Shown here: positions 7,553-16,100 of the stretch, one piece after another
Position numbering within the stretch: position 1 is the first letter of the stretch
How the letters are laid out: each line of letters starts with the position of its first letter
Origin: DAOMNN01 sp035443825
Lineage (GTDB): Bacteria > Pseudomonadota > Gammaproteobacteria > Burkholderiales > Rhodocyclaceae
Length of the DNA stretch: 64,000 nucleotides
Direction of reading: 5' to 3'
Assembly: GCA_035443825.1 (NCBI GenBank)
Contig: DAOMNN010000006.1
Span: 11,549-75,548, forward strand
Notes under the pieces: generated by a model
Told to the model about the DNA's origin: nothing
Seen by the model: the letters and a program-made list of their open reading frames with translations, nothing else
Databases searched by the model: none
Position numbers and translations under genes: made by a program

Positions 7553-8244
7553 GATTCGTTCTTGGCCAACACGTAGACTCGCCACATGGCATAGAGCGGG
7601 ACGAAGTCCAGATGCCCCATGATTGCGAATCCCGCCTCGGCGAACTCCTTTTCGACCTGTCCGGCCGGGAGGACATACCGGTTCTGGTATGCACGGCGAT
7701 CGTGACGTTCGCGGCCGTTCTCCAGGCGTTTGCGTCTCCATGCCTTGTAGTTTCCATCCACCCACAGCGACACGATCACGCTGTCGCGGCTGACGCGATG
7801 AAACTCCCGCAGCATTGCGAGGCGATGTGTCGGATCGCCGACGTGGTGCATCAGGCGCATGCAGAAGATCGAATCCACGGCACGGTCGGGCAACGCGATG
7901 TCGAACGCCGAGGTCTGCAGTGTCCGGACTCTTGCAACCACGTGCGGCAACTGTGTGGCTTTTGCCACTTCGAGCATGTCAGCCGAGTTGTCCGCGGCAA
8001 GGATGACCCGGTTCGGATGCTCGGCCAGTACGGGCCAGAAGCGCCCGGCGCCGCAGGGTAGGTCGAGAACGAGGGTGGGATCGCCGGCGAGATGCAATGC
8101 CTTGCGTGCAAGCTGCATGTCACGCCACGTGGACAGACGTCGCGCAAGCCCGTCACGGTGCTTGCGATAGTAGGCGGCGGCGTGGCTGCGATCATACTTC
8201 TCGGAGAACGGCAATCGTATCGGGGCGGGTGTGCTGTCTGGCAT
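7549..8244 (-). CDS. Class I SAM-dependent methyltransferase
   Basis: This 231-residue protein has the SAM-binding motif I LDLPCGAGRF (about residues 60-69), the acidic end of beta-2 in AADNS, and a motif IV region SIFCMRLMHH, all of the Methyltransf_11 type. Its end is fused to the start of the LTA synthase-like gene, and it lies downstream of a ColS-like kinase. In Pseudomonas the colRS genes are followed by a methyltransferase gene of similar size, so the synteny suggests an envelope or LPS-related substrate. The substrate is unknown. Confidence 0.82.
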   Translation of the reverse strand: MPDSTPAPIRLPFSEKYDRSHAAAYYRKHRDGLARRLSTWRDMQLARKALHLAGDPTLVLDLPCGAGRFWPVLAEHPNRVILAADNSADMLEVAKATQLPHVVARVRTLQTSAFDIALPDRAVDSIFCMRLMHHVGDPTHRLAMLREFHRVSRDSVIVSLWVDGNYKAWRRKRLENGRERHDRRAYQNRYVLPAGQVEKEFAEAGFAIMGHLDFVPLYAMWRVYVLAKNES

Positions 8245-8372
8245 TCAGGACTCTGTCAGGTGTCGACCCATGCAGCTTATGCGGCAGCGCATCAAGGAAT
8301 TGTCGGCATGACGTGAAGGATTCGTGAAACGTGTGCCGCTCGCCCGATCGAGGTGGATTTCGACGGCCGCCC

Positions 8373-8582
8373 TTACGGGGCCGTCGTCTTGGCCTCGCCG
8401 GCATCGTCCTCGCGTTCGACCCGCTCGTTGATTTGCGCCACGGCTGGCCACTGCGGGCCGTTGCCGCGAATGGGCGCGACGCGCACTACCTCGATGAGGT
8501 CGAGGTTATCGATGCGGTCGTTCGTGATCTGGCGACGCTCTACGCTGGCGACATACGTCCGGGGGATTCGGCGTCGGGCGGG
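8373..8582 (-). pseudogene. Cryptic coding-like frame, possible gene remnant
   Basis: Between the kinase stop and the methyltransferase start, one minus-strand frame stays open for 70 codons up to a TAG at 8583-8585 and ends at TAA 8373-8375. Its third positions are strongly G/C, like real genes here, and its composition (IDNLDLIEVVRVAP, VAQINERVERED) looks protein-like. There is no ATG or TTG; the only conventional start is an internal GTG at 8484-8486, giving 37 residues. It may be the tail of a decayed gene or a small protein with an unusual start. Its stop codon lies in the loop of a hairpin (8361-8386, CGACGGCC/GGCCGTCG). The rest of 8245-8627 shows nothing recognisable. Confidence 0.3.
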
Positions 8583-8627
8583 CTATGCGTCGAATTTGGC
8601 TTGCCGCGCACCTGACAGCCGTCCGCC

Positions 8628-9908
8628 CTATGGTCTGGATGGACGGAGCCGGACACGAAATTCGCAACCGCCTTCCGGGCGTTCGTCCAGTGCAATCTGC
8701 CAGCCTTGACTGTCGCAGATCCGCTGCACGAGCGACAGACCAATCCCAAAGCCGTCGCCGCGGCTGGTGTCGCCTCGCGTGAAAGCGGCAAACATACGCT
8801 CCCGTTCGTGTTCCGGAATGCCGACACCCGAATCGATGACGCTGAAGCTCCCATCGCGCAACACGAGGTGGATGAAGCCGCTGTCGGTGTAGTGCAGCGC
8901 GTTGCGGAGCAGATTCGACATGACCGTCCGCAGCAGCGGCGCGGAATAATGGCGAGTGTCTTCGGATTCGATCGACAGCTGAAGGTCGAGTCCCCTCAGG
9001 GTGGCCTCGTCGCTCCAATTCCGGACCTGCTCCGCCGCGATCTCGCGCAATGTCGAGTCGGTCCCGTGCGCCCGGATCGAGGGCGCGCGGGCAAGACCGA
9101 GGAAGGTCTCGACCACCTCGTTCATCTCCGCGCAGGCACGCTGAATGCGGCGGACGTGGATATGTTCTCGTTCGTTCCGAAGTTCCCGCGCGAGCAGCAG
9201 TTCGCAACTGCTGGCGATCACCATCAGCGGGGTTCTGAGCTCGTGACTCACGTCACTGGTGAACATCTGTTCGCGCTCCAGCGCCTCGCGCAGCCGGAAG
9301 AGCGTATCGTCGAATGCGGCTGCGAGCCGGCCTACCTCGTCATCCGCATAATCCGGAGCCAGTGGCGGGGCCAGCGGCAGCAGCTGGTCGCGGTGCTGGA
9401 CCTGGCGGGACAGACGCACGACCGGGGCGATCACCCGGCGCGACATGAGCAGCCCGAGCACCAGCGCGGCCGCAACGCTCGCCAGAAAGCCGGCCAGCGC
9501 GATCGCCTCGAGCATCTCCTCGCGCCGCTCGTACGTTTCCAGCGTCGCGACCAACGCATGACGGACGTTGCCCTCCGTATGCAGGAAGACATGGACCTCT
9601 TCGGAACCGATTTTGGGGTCGTGAAAGCCGTCCGCGAACGCGTCGAGCCAGGCTGGCCAGTTGCGATAGCCGTCCGGCCCGTTCTCGTAATACCGGGTAT
9701 CGGGGTCCAGGTGCGGAAGGTAGCCCTCTTCGCGTGCGGCCAGGATCACTGCGAGTTGGCGCTGCATCGATTCGCCGGCCAGATCCGACTCGAGCTGGTC
9801 GATGGCCATTGTGAATCCGATTGCGAAAAGTCCGGCGACGACCGTGGTCATCATCGTGAATGCAATGACGATACGCCTTCGAAGGCTATGACTGCGGCGA
9901 TTCGACAT
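8628..9908 (-). CDS. Sensor histidine kinase (ColS-like)
   Basis: The 426-residue kinase has two membrane segments (about residues 12-36 and 135-155) around a ~100-residue periplasmic sensor. It continues with a HAMP linker, a dimerisation/phosphoacceptor box SHELRTPL with His-222, and an ATPase domain containing NLLRNALHYT, DSGVGIP and GDGFGIGLSL. Its 5' end overlaps the response-regulator 3' end by 23 nt. With the downstream methyltransferase this resembles the Pseudomonas colRS locus, whose kinase senses excess iron or zinc and protects the membrane. An acidic ERRE stretch lies just before the second membrane segment. The ColS name rests on synteny and is tentative. Confidence 0.85.
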   Translation of the reverse strand: MSNRRSHSLRRRIVIAFTMMTTVVAGLFAIGFTMAIDQLESDLAGESMQRQLAVILAAREEGYLPHLDPDTRYYENGPDGYRNWPAWLDAFADGFHDPKIGSEEVHVFLHTEGNVRHALVATLETYERREEMLEAIALAGFLASVAAALVLGLLMSRRVIAPVVRLSRQVQHRDQLLPLAPPLAPDYADDEVGRLAAAFDDTLFRLREALEREQMFTSDVSHELRTPLMVIASSCELLLARELRNEREHIHVRRIQRACAEMNEVVETFLGLARAPSIRAHGTDSTLREIAAEQVRNWSDEATLRGLDLQLSIESEDTRHYSAPLLRTVMSNLLRNALHYTDSGFIHLVLRDGSFSVIDSGVGIPEHERERMFAAFTRGDTSRGDGFGIGLSLVQRICDSQGWQIALDERPEGGCEFRVRLRPSRP

Positions 9909-10581
9909 CGTCGGAGGGGGCAAGGCGGTAGCCGATGCCGTGCACGGTCTGCAGGAGCTTGATCGGGAACGGTTTGTCGACGATCTGTCGAAGACTGTGC
10001 ACATGGCTACGCAGACTGTCGGAATCGGGCGGATGGTCTCCCCACAGGGAGGATTCGAGTTCCTCGCGTCGCACCACCGCAGGACTTTTCTGCATGAGCA
10101 CCGCGAGCAGCTTGAGGCCGATCGGCCCGATGCGGACGGGTTGGCCGCCACGCCGGACCTCGAGCGTGTCCAGATCGTAATGCAGGTCGGCGACGACCAG
10201 CTCCCTGCGCCCTGTGCCACGACTACGCCGCACAATCGCATCGATCCGTGCGGCCAGTTCGGACAGGGCGAAGGGTTTCGTCAGATAGTCGTCCGCTCCG
10301 GTGCGAAATCCCTGAAGGCGGTCGTCCAGCGCATCGCGCGCGGTCAACATGATGACGGGTGTTGTGATCCGCTCGCTCTCGCGCAGACGCTTGCACAGAG
10401 AGTAGCCGTCCATTCCGGGCAGCATAACGTCGAGAACGATGAGGTCATACGGATGGGTGGCGGCGAGATGCAGGCCGGTCAGCCCGTCCTGGGCGCAGTC
10501 GACCTCATGTCCTTTGAGGGTGAGGTAGTCGGCAAGATTGGCGAGGATGTCGCGATTGTCCTCGACGAGCAACAGGCGCAT
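9886..10581 (-). CDS. OmpR-family response regulator (ColR-like)
   Basis: This 231-residue regulator has a receiver domain with acidic residues in VEDN, the phosphoacceptor Asp-51 in VLDVMLPGMDG, Thr-80 in MLTARD and Lys-102 in TKPF. A winged-helix DNA-binding domain ends with SLRSHVHSLRQIVDKPF...VHGIGYRL. I chose the ATG at 10581, which gives the usual MRLLLVEDN start; an upstream ATG would add 12 poorly supported residues. It is the first gene of the two-component operon. Confidence 0.88.
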   Translation of the reverse strand: MRLLLVEDNRDILANLADYLTLKGHEVDCAQDGLTGLHLAATHPYDLIVLDVMLPGMDGYSLCKRLRESERITTPVIMLTARDALDDRLQGFRTGADDYLTKPFALSELAARIDAIVRRSRGTGRRELVVADLHYDLDTLEVRRGGQPVRIGPIGLKLLAVLMQKSPAVVRREELESSLWGDHPPDSDSLRSHVHSLRQIVDKPFPIKLLQTVHGIGYRLAPSDDVESPQS

Positions 10582-10635
10582 GTGCGGGTCAGTCCGTGGT
10601 TCCGGTGCAATGGGCAACGAAACGGATGCGTGGCG

Positions 10636-11115
10636 TCACGCGATCCAGTGTCCGGACTTGCCACCCAGCTTCTCACGCAAGCCGATGTCGGTGATCGTCA
10701 TGCCGCGGTCCACTGCCTTGCACATGTCGTAGATGGTGAGCAGGGCCACGTTCACGCCGGTCAGCGCCTCCATCTCCACCCCGGTCCGGCCGACGGTTTC
10801 GGCAGTGACGGTGCATGTGACGCTGCTCGTTTCCGGCACCAGATCGAACTCGACCGCCACCCGGGTCAATGGAACGGGGTGGCATAGCGGAACCAGGTCG
10901 CTCGTGCGCTTGGCGCCCTGAATGCCGGCGATGCGGGCGATGCCCAGGACATCGCCCTTTCTTGCGTTGCCGGCACGAATCATCTCGAAGGTCTCCGGCT
11001 GCATGGTGATGCTGCCGCGCGCGATAGCGACGCGGCGCGTTTCGTCCTTGCCACCCACATCGACCATGTGGGCCTGACCTTGCGTGTCGAAATGGGTGAG
11101 GGATCGTGTTGTCAT
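10636..11115 (-). CDS. moaC: Cyclic pyranopterin monophosphate synthase MoaC
   Basis: The 159-residue protein matches the usual MoaC length. It shows LCHPVPL and KAVDRGM, the segments that hold the catalytic Lys, His and Asp residues. It converts the MoaA product to cyclic pyranopterin monophosphate in molybdenum/tungsten cofactor synthesis. It is divergent from the M48 protease gene across an 80-nt region. A cofactor gene 8 kb from a tungsten-enzyme cluster fits functionally, but there is no sign of shared regulation. Confidence 0.95.
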   Translation of the reverse strand: MTTRSLTHFDTQGQAHMVDVGGKDETRRVAIARGSITMQPETFEMIRAGNARKGDVLGIARIAGIQGAKRTSDLVPLCHPVPLTRVAVEFDLVPETSSVTCTVTAETVGRTGVEMEALTGVNVALLTIYDMCKAVDRGMTITDIGLREKLGGKSGHWIA

Positions 11116-11195
11116 GCCATCAAAAGCGTTGGTCGGCTACATGCCGACACATACCGCGCGGAACGGAATCGATCGAACGGATATCATAGCACTCC

Positions 11196-12629
11196 ATGAT
11201 CAAGCGCTTTCTCATCCTGTTGCTGTGTACGGCCCTGGTGCCGGCCACATCCGTTGCCGATCTTCCCGACCTGGGGGATGTCGCCGCGTCCGAGCTGTCG
11301 CCGCTGGCGGAGCGGCGCCTGGGCGAATCGATCATGCGCGAGATTCGCTGGCGTGATCCCTCGTATCTCGACGACCCGGAGGTCGAGGATTACCTCAACC
11401 GCATCGGCAGGCGTCTTGTTGCGGGGAGCGACCAGCCGAACCGGCGCTTCGAGTTCTTCGTCATCGATGATCCGACGCTGAACGCTTTTGCGCTTCCGGG
11501 CGGGCATATCGGTGTGCACTCGGGACTGATCCTCGCCGCCGAATCGGAGTCGGAGCTGGCAGCAGTGCTGGGCCACGAGATTGCCCACGTGACCCAGCGG
11601 CACATTGCGCAACTGTTCGGCAAGCAGGGTCAGGCCAGCATGGTGATGCTCGCCTCCTTGCTGGTGGCCATTCTCGCTGCGAAGAGCAATTCCCAGGTGA
11701 GCGAAGCGGCACTGGCTGCCGGACAGGCCGGGGTGATCCAGTCACAACTCGGTTACACGCGCGCATTCGAGCGCGAGGCGGACCGGATCGGCTTGCAGAT
11801 AATGGAGCGGTCCGGCTTCGACGTTCGGGGCAAACCGAGTTTCTTCGAGCGCCTGCAGCGCTCGTCGCGGCTTTACGAAAACAATGCGCCGGGCTATCTG
11901 CGCTCCCATCCGCTGACCGAGGAACGCATCTCCGATATCAGCAACCGTGTCGCCCAGATGCGCTATCGGCAAGTGCCGGATTCGGCCGATTTCCGCTTCA
12001 TCCAGGGCAAGCTGCGTGCGTCGGTCGGCTCGGCCGTCGACCGCGTACGGGACTACGAGACATTGATCGCGGGGGGCGCGGCTGATCCTGCAACGCAATA
12101 TGCGCTCGCGCGCGCCTTGCTGCGTGCGGGTCGGGTCGATGGCGCCTGGGAAGCGACGGAAGCACTCAGGGCATCGGGGCAGCCCTCGCCGTTCATCGAG
12201 GCGCTGGCCGCCGAGACGCGGCTTGCGGCACGTGACCCGGATCGCGCCATCGCGATCATGGAGAAGGCGGTGGCAACTTTCCCGGACCATGCGTCCCTGC
12301 AGTACATCCTCATAGAGGCGCTCATACGGGGCGGACGTGCGGCCGATGCGGCGGCCTTGTCACGAGCTGCCCTGCAACGCAACGGTGACGACGTGCGTTT
12401 GTGGGCGCTGTCGTCCAGGGCGGAAGAGACGCTCGGGCGGATGAGCGCCTATCACCGTGCCCAGGCGGAGGTGTATGCGATCAGGGGGAGCCTGCCGGCT
12501 GCGATCGAGCAACTCGAACTTGCGCGCCGTGCCGGTGACGGCGATTTCTTCGAGCTTTCCGCCATCGATGCACGAATGCGCGAGCTTCAGGAAGAAGCCC
12601 GGCAGCGCCGGGCGGAGGAAGGTCGCTGA
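11196..12629 (+). CDS. BepA-like periplasmic M48 metalloprotease with TPR region
   Basis: The 477-residue protein has a signal peptide (first ~21 residues) and an M48 protease domain with HEIAH at 127-131. The downstream FEREADRIG supplies the third zinc ligand. The C-terminal half is helical and TPR-like. This architecture is that of BepA/YfgC, which degrades or assists stalled outer-membrane proteins such as LptD at the BAM complex. The start ATG fits the signal peptide. Downstream is tusA, a common neighbour order in this group. Confidence 0.88.
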   Translation: MIKRFLILLLCTALVPATSVADLPDLGDVAASELSPLAERRLGESIMREIRWRDPSYLDDPEVEDYLNRIGRRLVAGSDQPNRRFEFFVIDDPTLNAFALPGGHIGVHSGLILAAESESELAAVLGHEIAHVTQRHIAQLFGKQGQASMVMLASLLVAILAAKSNSQVSEAALAAGQAGVIQSQLGYTRAFEREADRIGLQIMERSGFDVRGKPSFFERLQRSSRLYENNAPGYLRSHPLTEERISDISNRVAQMRYRQVPDSADFRFIQGKLRASVGSAVDRVRDYETLIAGGAADPATQYALARALLRAGRVDGAWEATEALRASGQPSPFIEALAAETRLAARDPDRAIAIMEKAVATFPDHASLQYILIEALIRGGRAADAAALSRAALQRNGDDVRLWALSSRAEETLGRMSAYHRAQAEVYAIRGSLPAAIEQLELARRAGDGDFFELSAIDARMRELQEEARQRRAEEGR

Positions 12630-12733
12630 TCGGCACCGTTGCCGCGGGAAGGAGTGTTCGGTCCTTGACGCCTCGCAAAAGCGGCGGGCGCCGGTGTAGA
12701 CTGCGATGATTATTCGAGCGAGGGTGATGCAGC

Positions 12734-12964
12734 ATGAATTTTGACAAGGAAGTCGATGCACGCGGGCTGAGCTGTCCGCTTCCGATCCTGCGCGCCAAGA
12801 AGGCACTGGCCGAGATGCAGGCTGGTCAGACCCTGCGCATCGTTGCGACCGACCCGGGGTCGGTGAAGGATTTTCAGGCGTTCGCAAAGCAGACCGGCAA
12901 CGAACTGCTGAGTCAGGGAGAAACCGCCGACAAGGCGTTCGAGTTCTTCCTCAAACGGAAATAG
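12734..12964 (+). CDS. tusA: TusA-family sulfurtransferase
   Basis: The 76-residue protein has the conserved GLSCPLPIL motif near the N-terminus, whose Cys carries the persulfide. The family relays sulfur to tRNA thiolation, cofactor synthesis or sulfur oxidation. Full length, single domain. It is followed immediately by the hairpin terminator at 12965-13000. Confidence 0.9.
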   Translation: MNFDKEVDARGLSCPLPILRAKKALAEMQAGQTLRIVATDPGSVKDFQAFAKQTGNELLSQGETADKAFEFFLKRK

Positions 12965-13000
12965 AAGGTCGGAAGCCGCCCGCAGGCGGCTCCCGACCTT
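12965..13000. terminator. Hairpin between tusA and valS
   Basis: 16-nt arms (12965-12980 and 12985-13000) with one mismatch enclose a CGCA tetraloop between the convergent 3' ends of tusA and valS. It would serve both genes. Confidence 0.8.
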
Positions 13001-13006
13001 CATGTC

Positions 13007-15853
13007 TCAGAGTCGGGCCATCTTGTCCAACTGCGGTCGGAGCTTCTCGAGCGAAGCGCTGAACCCTGCCAGGCGCTCGCGTTCCTGCTTCACGACGTTT
13101 TCCGGCGCGCGTTCGACGAAGCTCGCATTGCCGAGCTTGTTGTTCGCCTTGGCGATCTCGGCTTCGAGTCGCCCGATCTCGCGGGTCAGCCGTTCGCGTT
13201 CCGCGGTGATATCGATCTCGATACGCAGCATCAGTTTGCTCGATCCGGCAACGGCAACCGGTGCGAGTTCGTCGGCGCCGATCTCGTTGACGATCTCGAC
13301 GCCCGAGAGCCTTGCAAGTCCGGCCAGGTAGGGCGTGTAGCGCGCAAGTGCGACCGGGTCGCCGGCAACGACCAAGGGGATGCGCTGCGCCGGGGAGATG
13401 TTCATCTCGCTGCGCAGGTTACGGCAAACCTGGATCAGCGACTTGAGCTCGGCCATGTCGGATTCAGCAATACTATCAATTCTGTCCGGAGCGGATTCCG
13501 GATAGCGTGCGAGCATCACGCTGTCGGTGTCCTTGCGGCCGGCGAGTGGTGCGACCGTCTGCCACAGCTCCTCGGTGATGAACGGGATCAGCGGATGCGC
13601 CAGGCGCAGCACGGTCTCCAGCACGCGCAACAGGGTACGGCGCGTGGCGCGTTGCTGCGCATCGTTGCCATTCTGGATCTGGACCTTGGCCAGCTCCAGA
13701 TACCAGTCGCAGTACTCGTCCCATACGAACTCATAGATGGCCTTGGAAACGAGGTCGAAGCGATAGTCGCCGAAATGGGCGGAGACGTCCGCCTCGGTGC
13801 GCTGCAGTTGCGACACGATCCAGCGGTCCGCGAACGAGAAATCGAGATAGGCACTGTCGCAGTGGCTGCCGCCCGGGCTGCCGGCGATGCCGCAATCCTG
13901 GCCTTCGGTGTTCATCAGCACGAAGCGCGTGGCGTTCCAGAGCTTGTTGCAGAAGTTGCGGTATCCCTCGCAACGCGAGAGGTCGAACTTGATGTCGCGC
14001 CCGGGTGTGGCCAGCGATGCGAAGGTGAAGCGCAGCGCGTCGGTACCAAAGGCCGGAATGCCTTCAGGGAATTCCTTTCGCGTCTTCTTCTCGATACCTT
14101 GTGCGTCCTTCGGATTCATCAGTCCGAAGGTTCGCTTCTTGACCAGCTCGTCGACCGAAATGCCGTCAATCAGGTCAATGGGATCGAGCACATTGCCCTT
14201 GGACTTCGACATCTTCTGGCCTTCCGCATCGCGGATCAGACCGTGCACATACACGTGCCGGAAGGGGATCCGGCCGGTGATGTGTCTGGTCATCATCACC
14301 ATGCGTGCGACCCAGAAGAAGATGATGTCGAAACCCGTCACGAGCACTGAGGAGGGCAGGTAGAGATCGAGCGCATCGTTCGATTCCTGCGGCCATTCCG
14401 GGGTCCAGTCGAGCGTCGAAAACGGCCACAGCGCCGACGAGTACCAGGTGTCGAGCACGTCGTCGTCGCGACGCAGGCGACCGGTATAGCCATCCGCGGC
14501 GGCCAGTGCCCTGGCCTCGTCCTCGTCGTGAGCGACCCATACGCGCGGATCGCCTTCGGTGTCCGCATACCAGGCCGGAATCTGGTGGCCCCACCACAGC
14601 TGTCGCGAAATGCACCAGTCCTGGATGTTGTTCAGCCACTGATTGTAGGTATTGACCCAGTTCTCGGGGTAGAAGCGAATCTCGCCCGACGCGACGCACT
14701 CGAGCGCCTTTTCGGTGATGCTCCTGCCGTCCGCGCCCGGCTTGCTCATGGCGACGAACCACTGATCGGTCAGCATCGGTTCGATGACCGTGCCGGTCCT
14801 GTCGCCCCGCGGCACCATCAGCTTGTGCGGCTTGACGGCCACGAGCAGGCCGAGTGCTTCGAGGTCCTGCACGATGAGCTCGCGCGCGACGAAGCGGTCC
14901 ATGCCGCGATACTTCTCCGGCGCGTCGTCGCTGATGTGCGCATCCAGACGCAGAATGCTGATCATCGGCAATTCGTGGCGCAGTCCGACCCCGTAGTCGT
15001 TGAAGTCATGAGCCGGCGTGACCTTGACGCAGCCGGTGCCGAACTCACGGTCGACATATTCGTCCGCGATGATCGGGATGTCGCGGTCGCACAGCGGCAG
15101 ACGGACCGACTTGCCGATCAGGTGTGCGTAGCGATCGTCCTCGGGATGGACCATCACGGCCACGTCGCCAAGCATGGTTTCGGGGCGGGTCGTGGCGACC
15201 GTGAGACCCGCAAGTCCACCCACCGGGCCGTCGCTGAACGGATAGGTGAGGTGCCACATAAAGCCGTCTTCCTCTTCCGAGACGACCTCCAGATCCGACA
15301 CCGCGGTACCGAGCTTGGGATCCCAGTTGACCAGGCGTTTGCCGCGATAGATCAGCCCTTCGTTGTACAGGCGCACGAAGGTTTCGGTGACGGTCTTGGA
15401 CAGGCCCTCGTCCATGGTGAAGCGTTCGCGCTTCCAGTCTGGGGAGGTGCCCATGCGTCGCATCTGACGCGTGATCGTGCCACCCGAGAACGCCTTCCAC
15501 TCCCATACCTTGGCGAGGAACTTCTCGCGGCCGAGTTGATGGCGCGACACGCCCTGCGCATCGAGTTGGCGTTCGACGACGATCTGCGTTGCGATGCCGG
15601 CATGGTCGGTGCCTGGTTGCCACAGGGTGTTGAAACCGCGCATCCGATGGTAGCGCGTCAGTCCGTCCATGATGGTTTGGTTGAATCCGTGCCCCATGTG
15701 CAACGTACCGGTGACATTGGGGGGCGGCAGCAGAATGCAGAAAGCGTTCGGGTTGGACTTGTCGAGACCGGCACCGAAGTATCCGTGCGATTCCCATTGT
15801 GGGTACCAGCGCGCTTCGATCGCCGCAGGTTCAAAACTCTTGGCCAGTTCCAT
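13007..15853 (-). CDS. valS: Valyl-tRNA synthetase
   Basis: The 948-residue class I synthetase carries the HMGH signature (PNVTGTLHMGHGFNQ), the KMSKSKGN loop, a large editing domain and a C-terminal coiled-coil arm (LTREIGRLEAEIAKANNKL). It attaches valine to tRNA-Val and edits threonine. The start ATG at 15853 gives the conserved MELAKSFEP beginning. The frame remains open upstream through the repeat at 15956-16055, but that extension is not conserved-looking and was excluded. Confidence 0.97.
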   Translation of the reverse strand: MELAKSFEPAAIEARWYPQWESHGYFGAGLDKSNPNAFCILLPPPNVTGTLHMGHGFNQTIMDGLTRYHRMRGFNTLWQPGTDHAGIATQIVVERQLDAQGVSRHQLGREKFLAKVWEWKAFSGGTITRQMRRMGTSPDWKRERFTMDEGLSKTVTETFVRLYNEGLIYRGKRLVNWDPKLGTAVSDLEVVSEEEDGFMWHLTYPFSDGPVGGLAGLTVATTRPETMLGDVAVMVHPEDDRYAHLIGKSVRLPLCDRDIPIIADEYVDREFGTGCVKVTPAHDFNDYGVGLRHELPMISILRLDAHISDDAPEKYRGMDRFVARELIVQDLEALGLLVAVKPHKLMVPRGDRTGTVIEPMLTDQWFVAMSKPGADGRSITEKALECVASGEIRFYPENWVNTYNQWLNNIQDWCISRQLWWGHQIPAWYADTEGDPRVWVAHDEDEARALAAADGYTGRLRRDDDVLDTWYSSALWPFSTLDWTPEWPQESNDALDLYLPSSVLVTGFDIIFFWVARMVMMTRHITGRIPFRHVYVHGLIRDAEGQKMSKSKGNVLDPIDLIDGISVDELVKKRTFGLMNPKDAQGIEKKTRKEFPEGIPAFGTDALRFTFASLATPGRDIKFDLSRCEGYRNFCNKLWNATRFVLMNTEGQDCGIAGSPGGSHCDSAYLDFSFADRWIVSQLQRTEADVSAHFGDYRFDLVSKAIYEFVWDEYCDWYLELAKVQIQNGNDAQQRATRRTLLRVLETVLRLAHPLIPFITEELWQTVAPLAGRKDTDSVMLARYPESAPDRIDSIAESDMAELKSLIQVCRNLRSEMNISPAQRIPLVVAGDPVALARYTPYLAGLARLSGVEIVNEIGADELAPVAVAGSSKLMLRIEIDITAERERLTREIGRLEAEIAKANNKLGNASFVERAPENVVKQERERLAGFSASLEKLRPQLDKMARL

Positions 15854-16100
15854 GGTCGTTCGGCTGTGTTCGGGCAAAAGGTGAAGTATAGCGGATGGCC
15901 CAGACGATTCCCGAGGTGATCCTCCCGCGATACGCGGATGGACGGTGTTGGCGGCCTGTCGGACTTGAGCTCGATCTGCTGCGCCAATCGGACGAGCGGT
16001 CCAGATTTGCCCTCGCTTTCCGGCTCGGCTCGCTACGATCACGCAAGCCCGACAGACTGCTAAGATTGCGCGCTACGAAATCGAGACAGGCGGGTTACGG
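15854..16100. other. valS-inaA intergenic region with a shortened repeat copy
   Basis: This 247-nt divergent region must hold promoters for valS and the InaA-family gene. Most of it is occupied by a degenerate copy of the palindromic element described at 15956-16055. I could not identify a convincing -35/-10 pair. Confidence 0.5.
15956..16055. repeat. MITE-like palindromic element, shortened inverted copy
   Basis: The ends are CTGTCGGACTTGAG (15956-15969) and CGCAAGCCCGACAG (16042-16055), an inverted pair with mismatches. The left half aligns with the reverse complement of the right half of the 48611-48774 element (shared GATCTxCTxCGCCA and GCGGTCCA). The right half, reverse-complemented, aligns with its left half (shared GATCGT, CGAGCCGAG and GGAAAGCGAGG). 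The central hairpin of the longer copy is missing. This is direct evidence of a dispersed family. Confidence 0.75.

Noticed and set aside
8353..8709. Plus-strand frame of 118 codons in the colS-methyltransferase gap
   Set aside because: Ser/Arg-rich translation and poor third-position bias; the minus frame at 8373-8582 has better coding character.
8706..9962. 418-codon plus-strand frame opposite the sensor kinase
   Set aside because: The minus strand has H-box, N-box and G-box motifs in order; the plus frame has none.
15854..16042. 63-codon N-terminal extension of ValS
   Set aside because: It is formed by reading through the palindromic repeat copy; the ATG at 15853 gives the conserved start.
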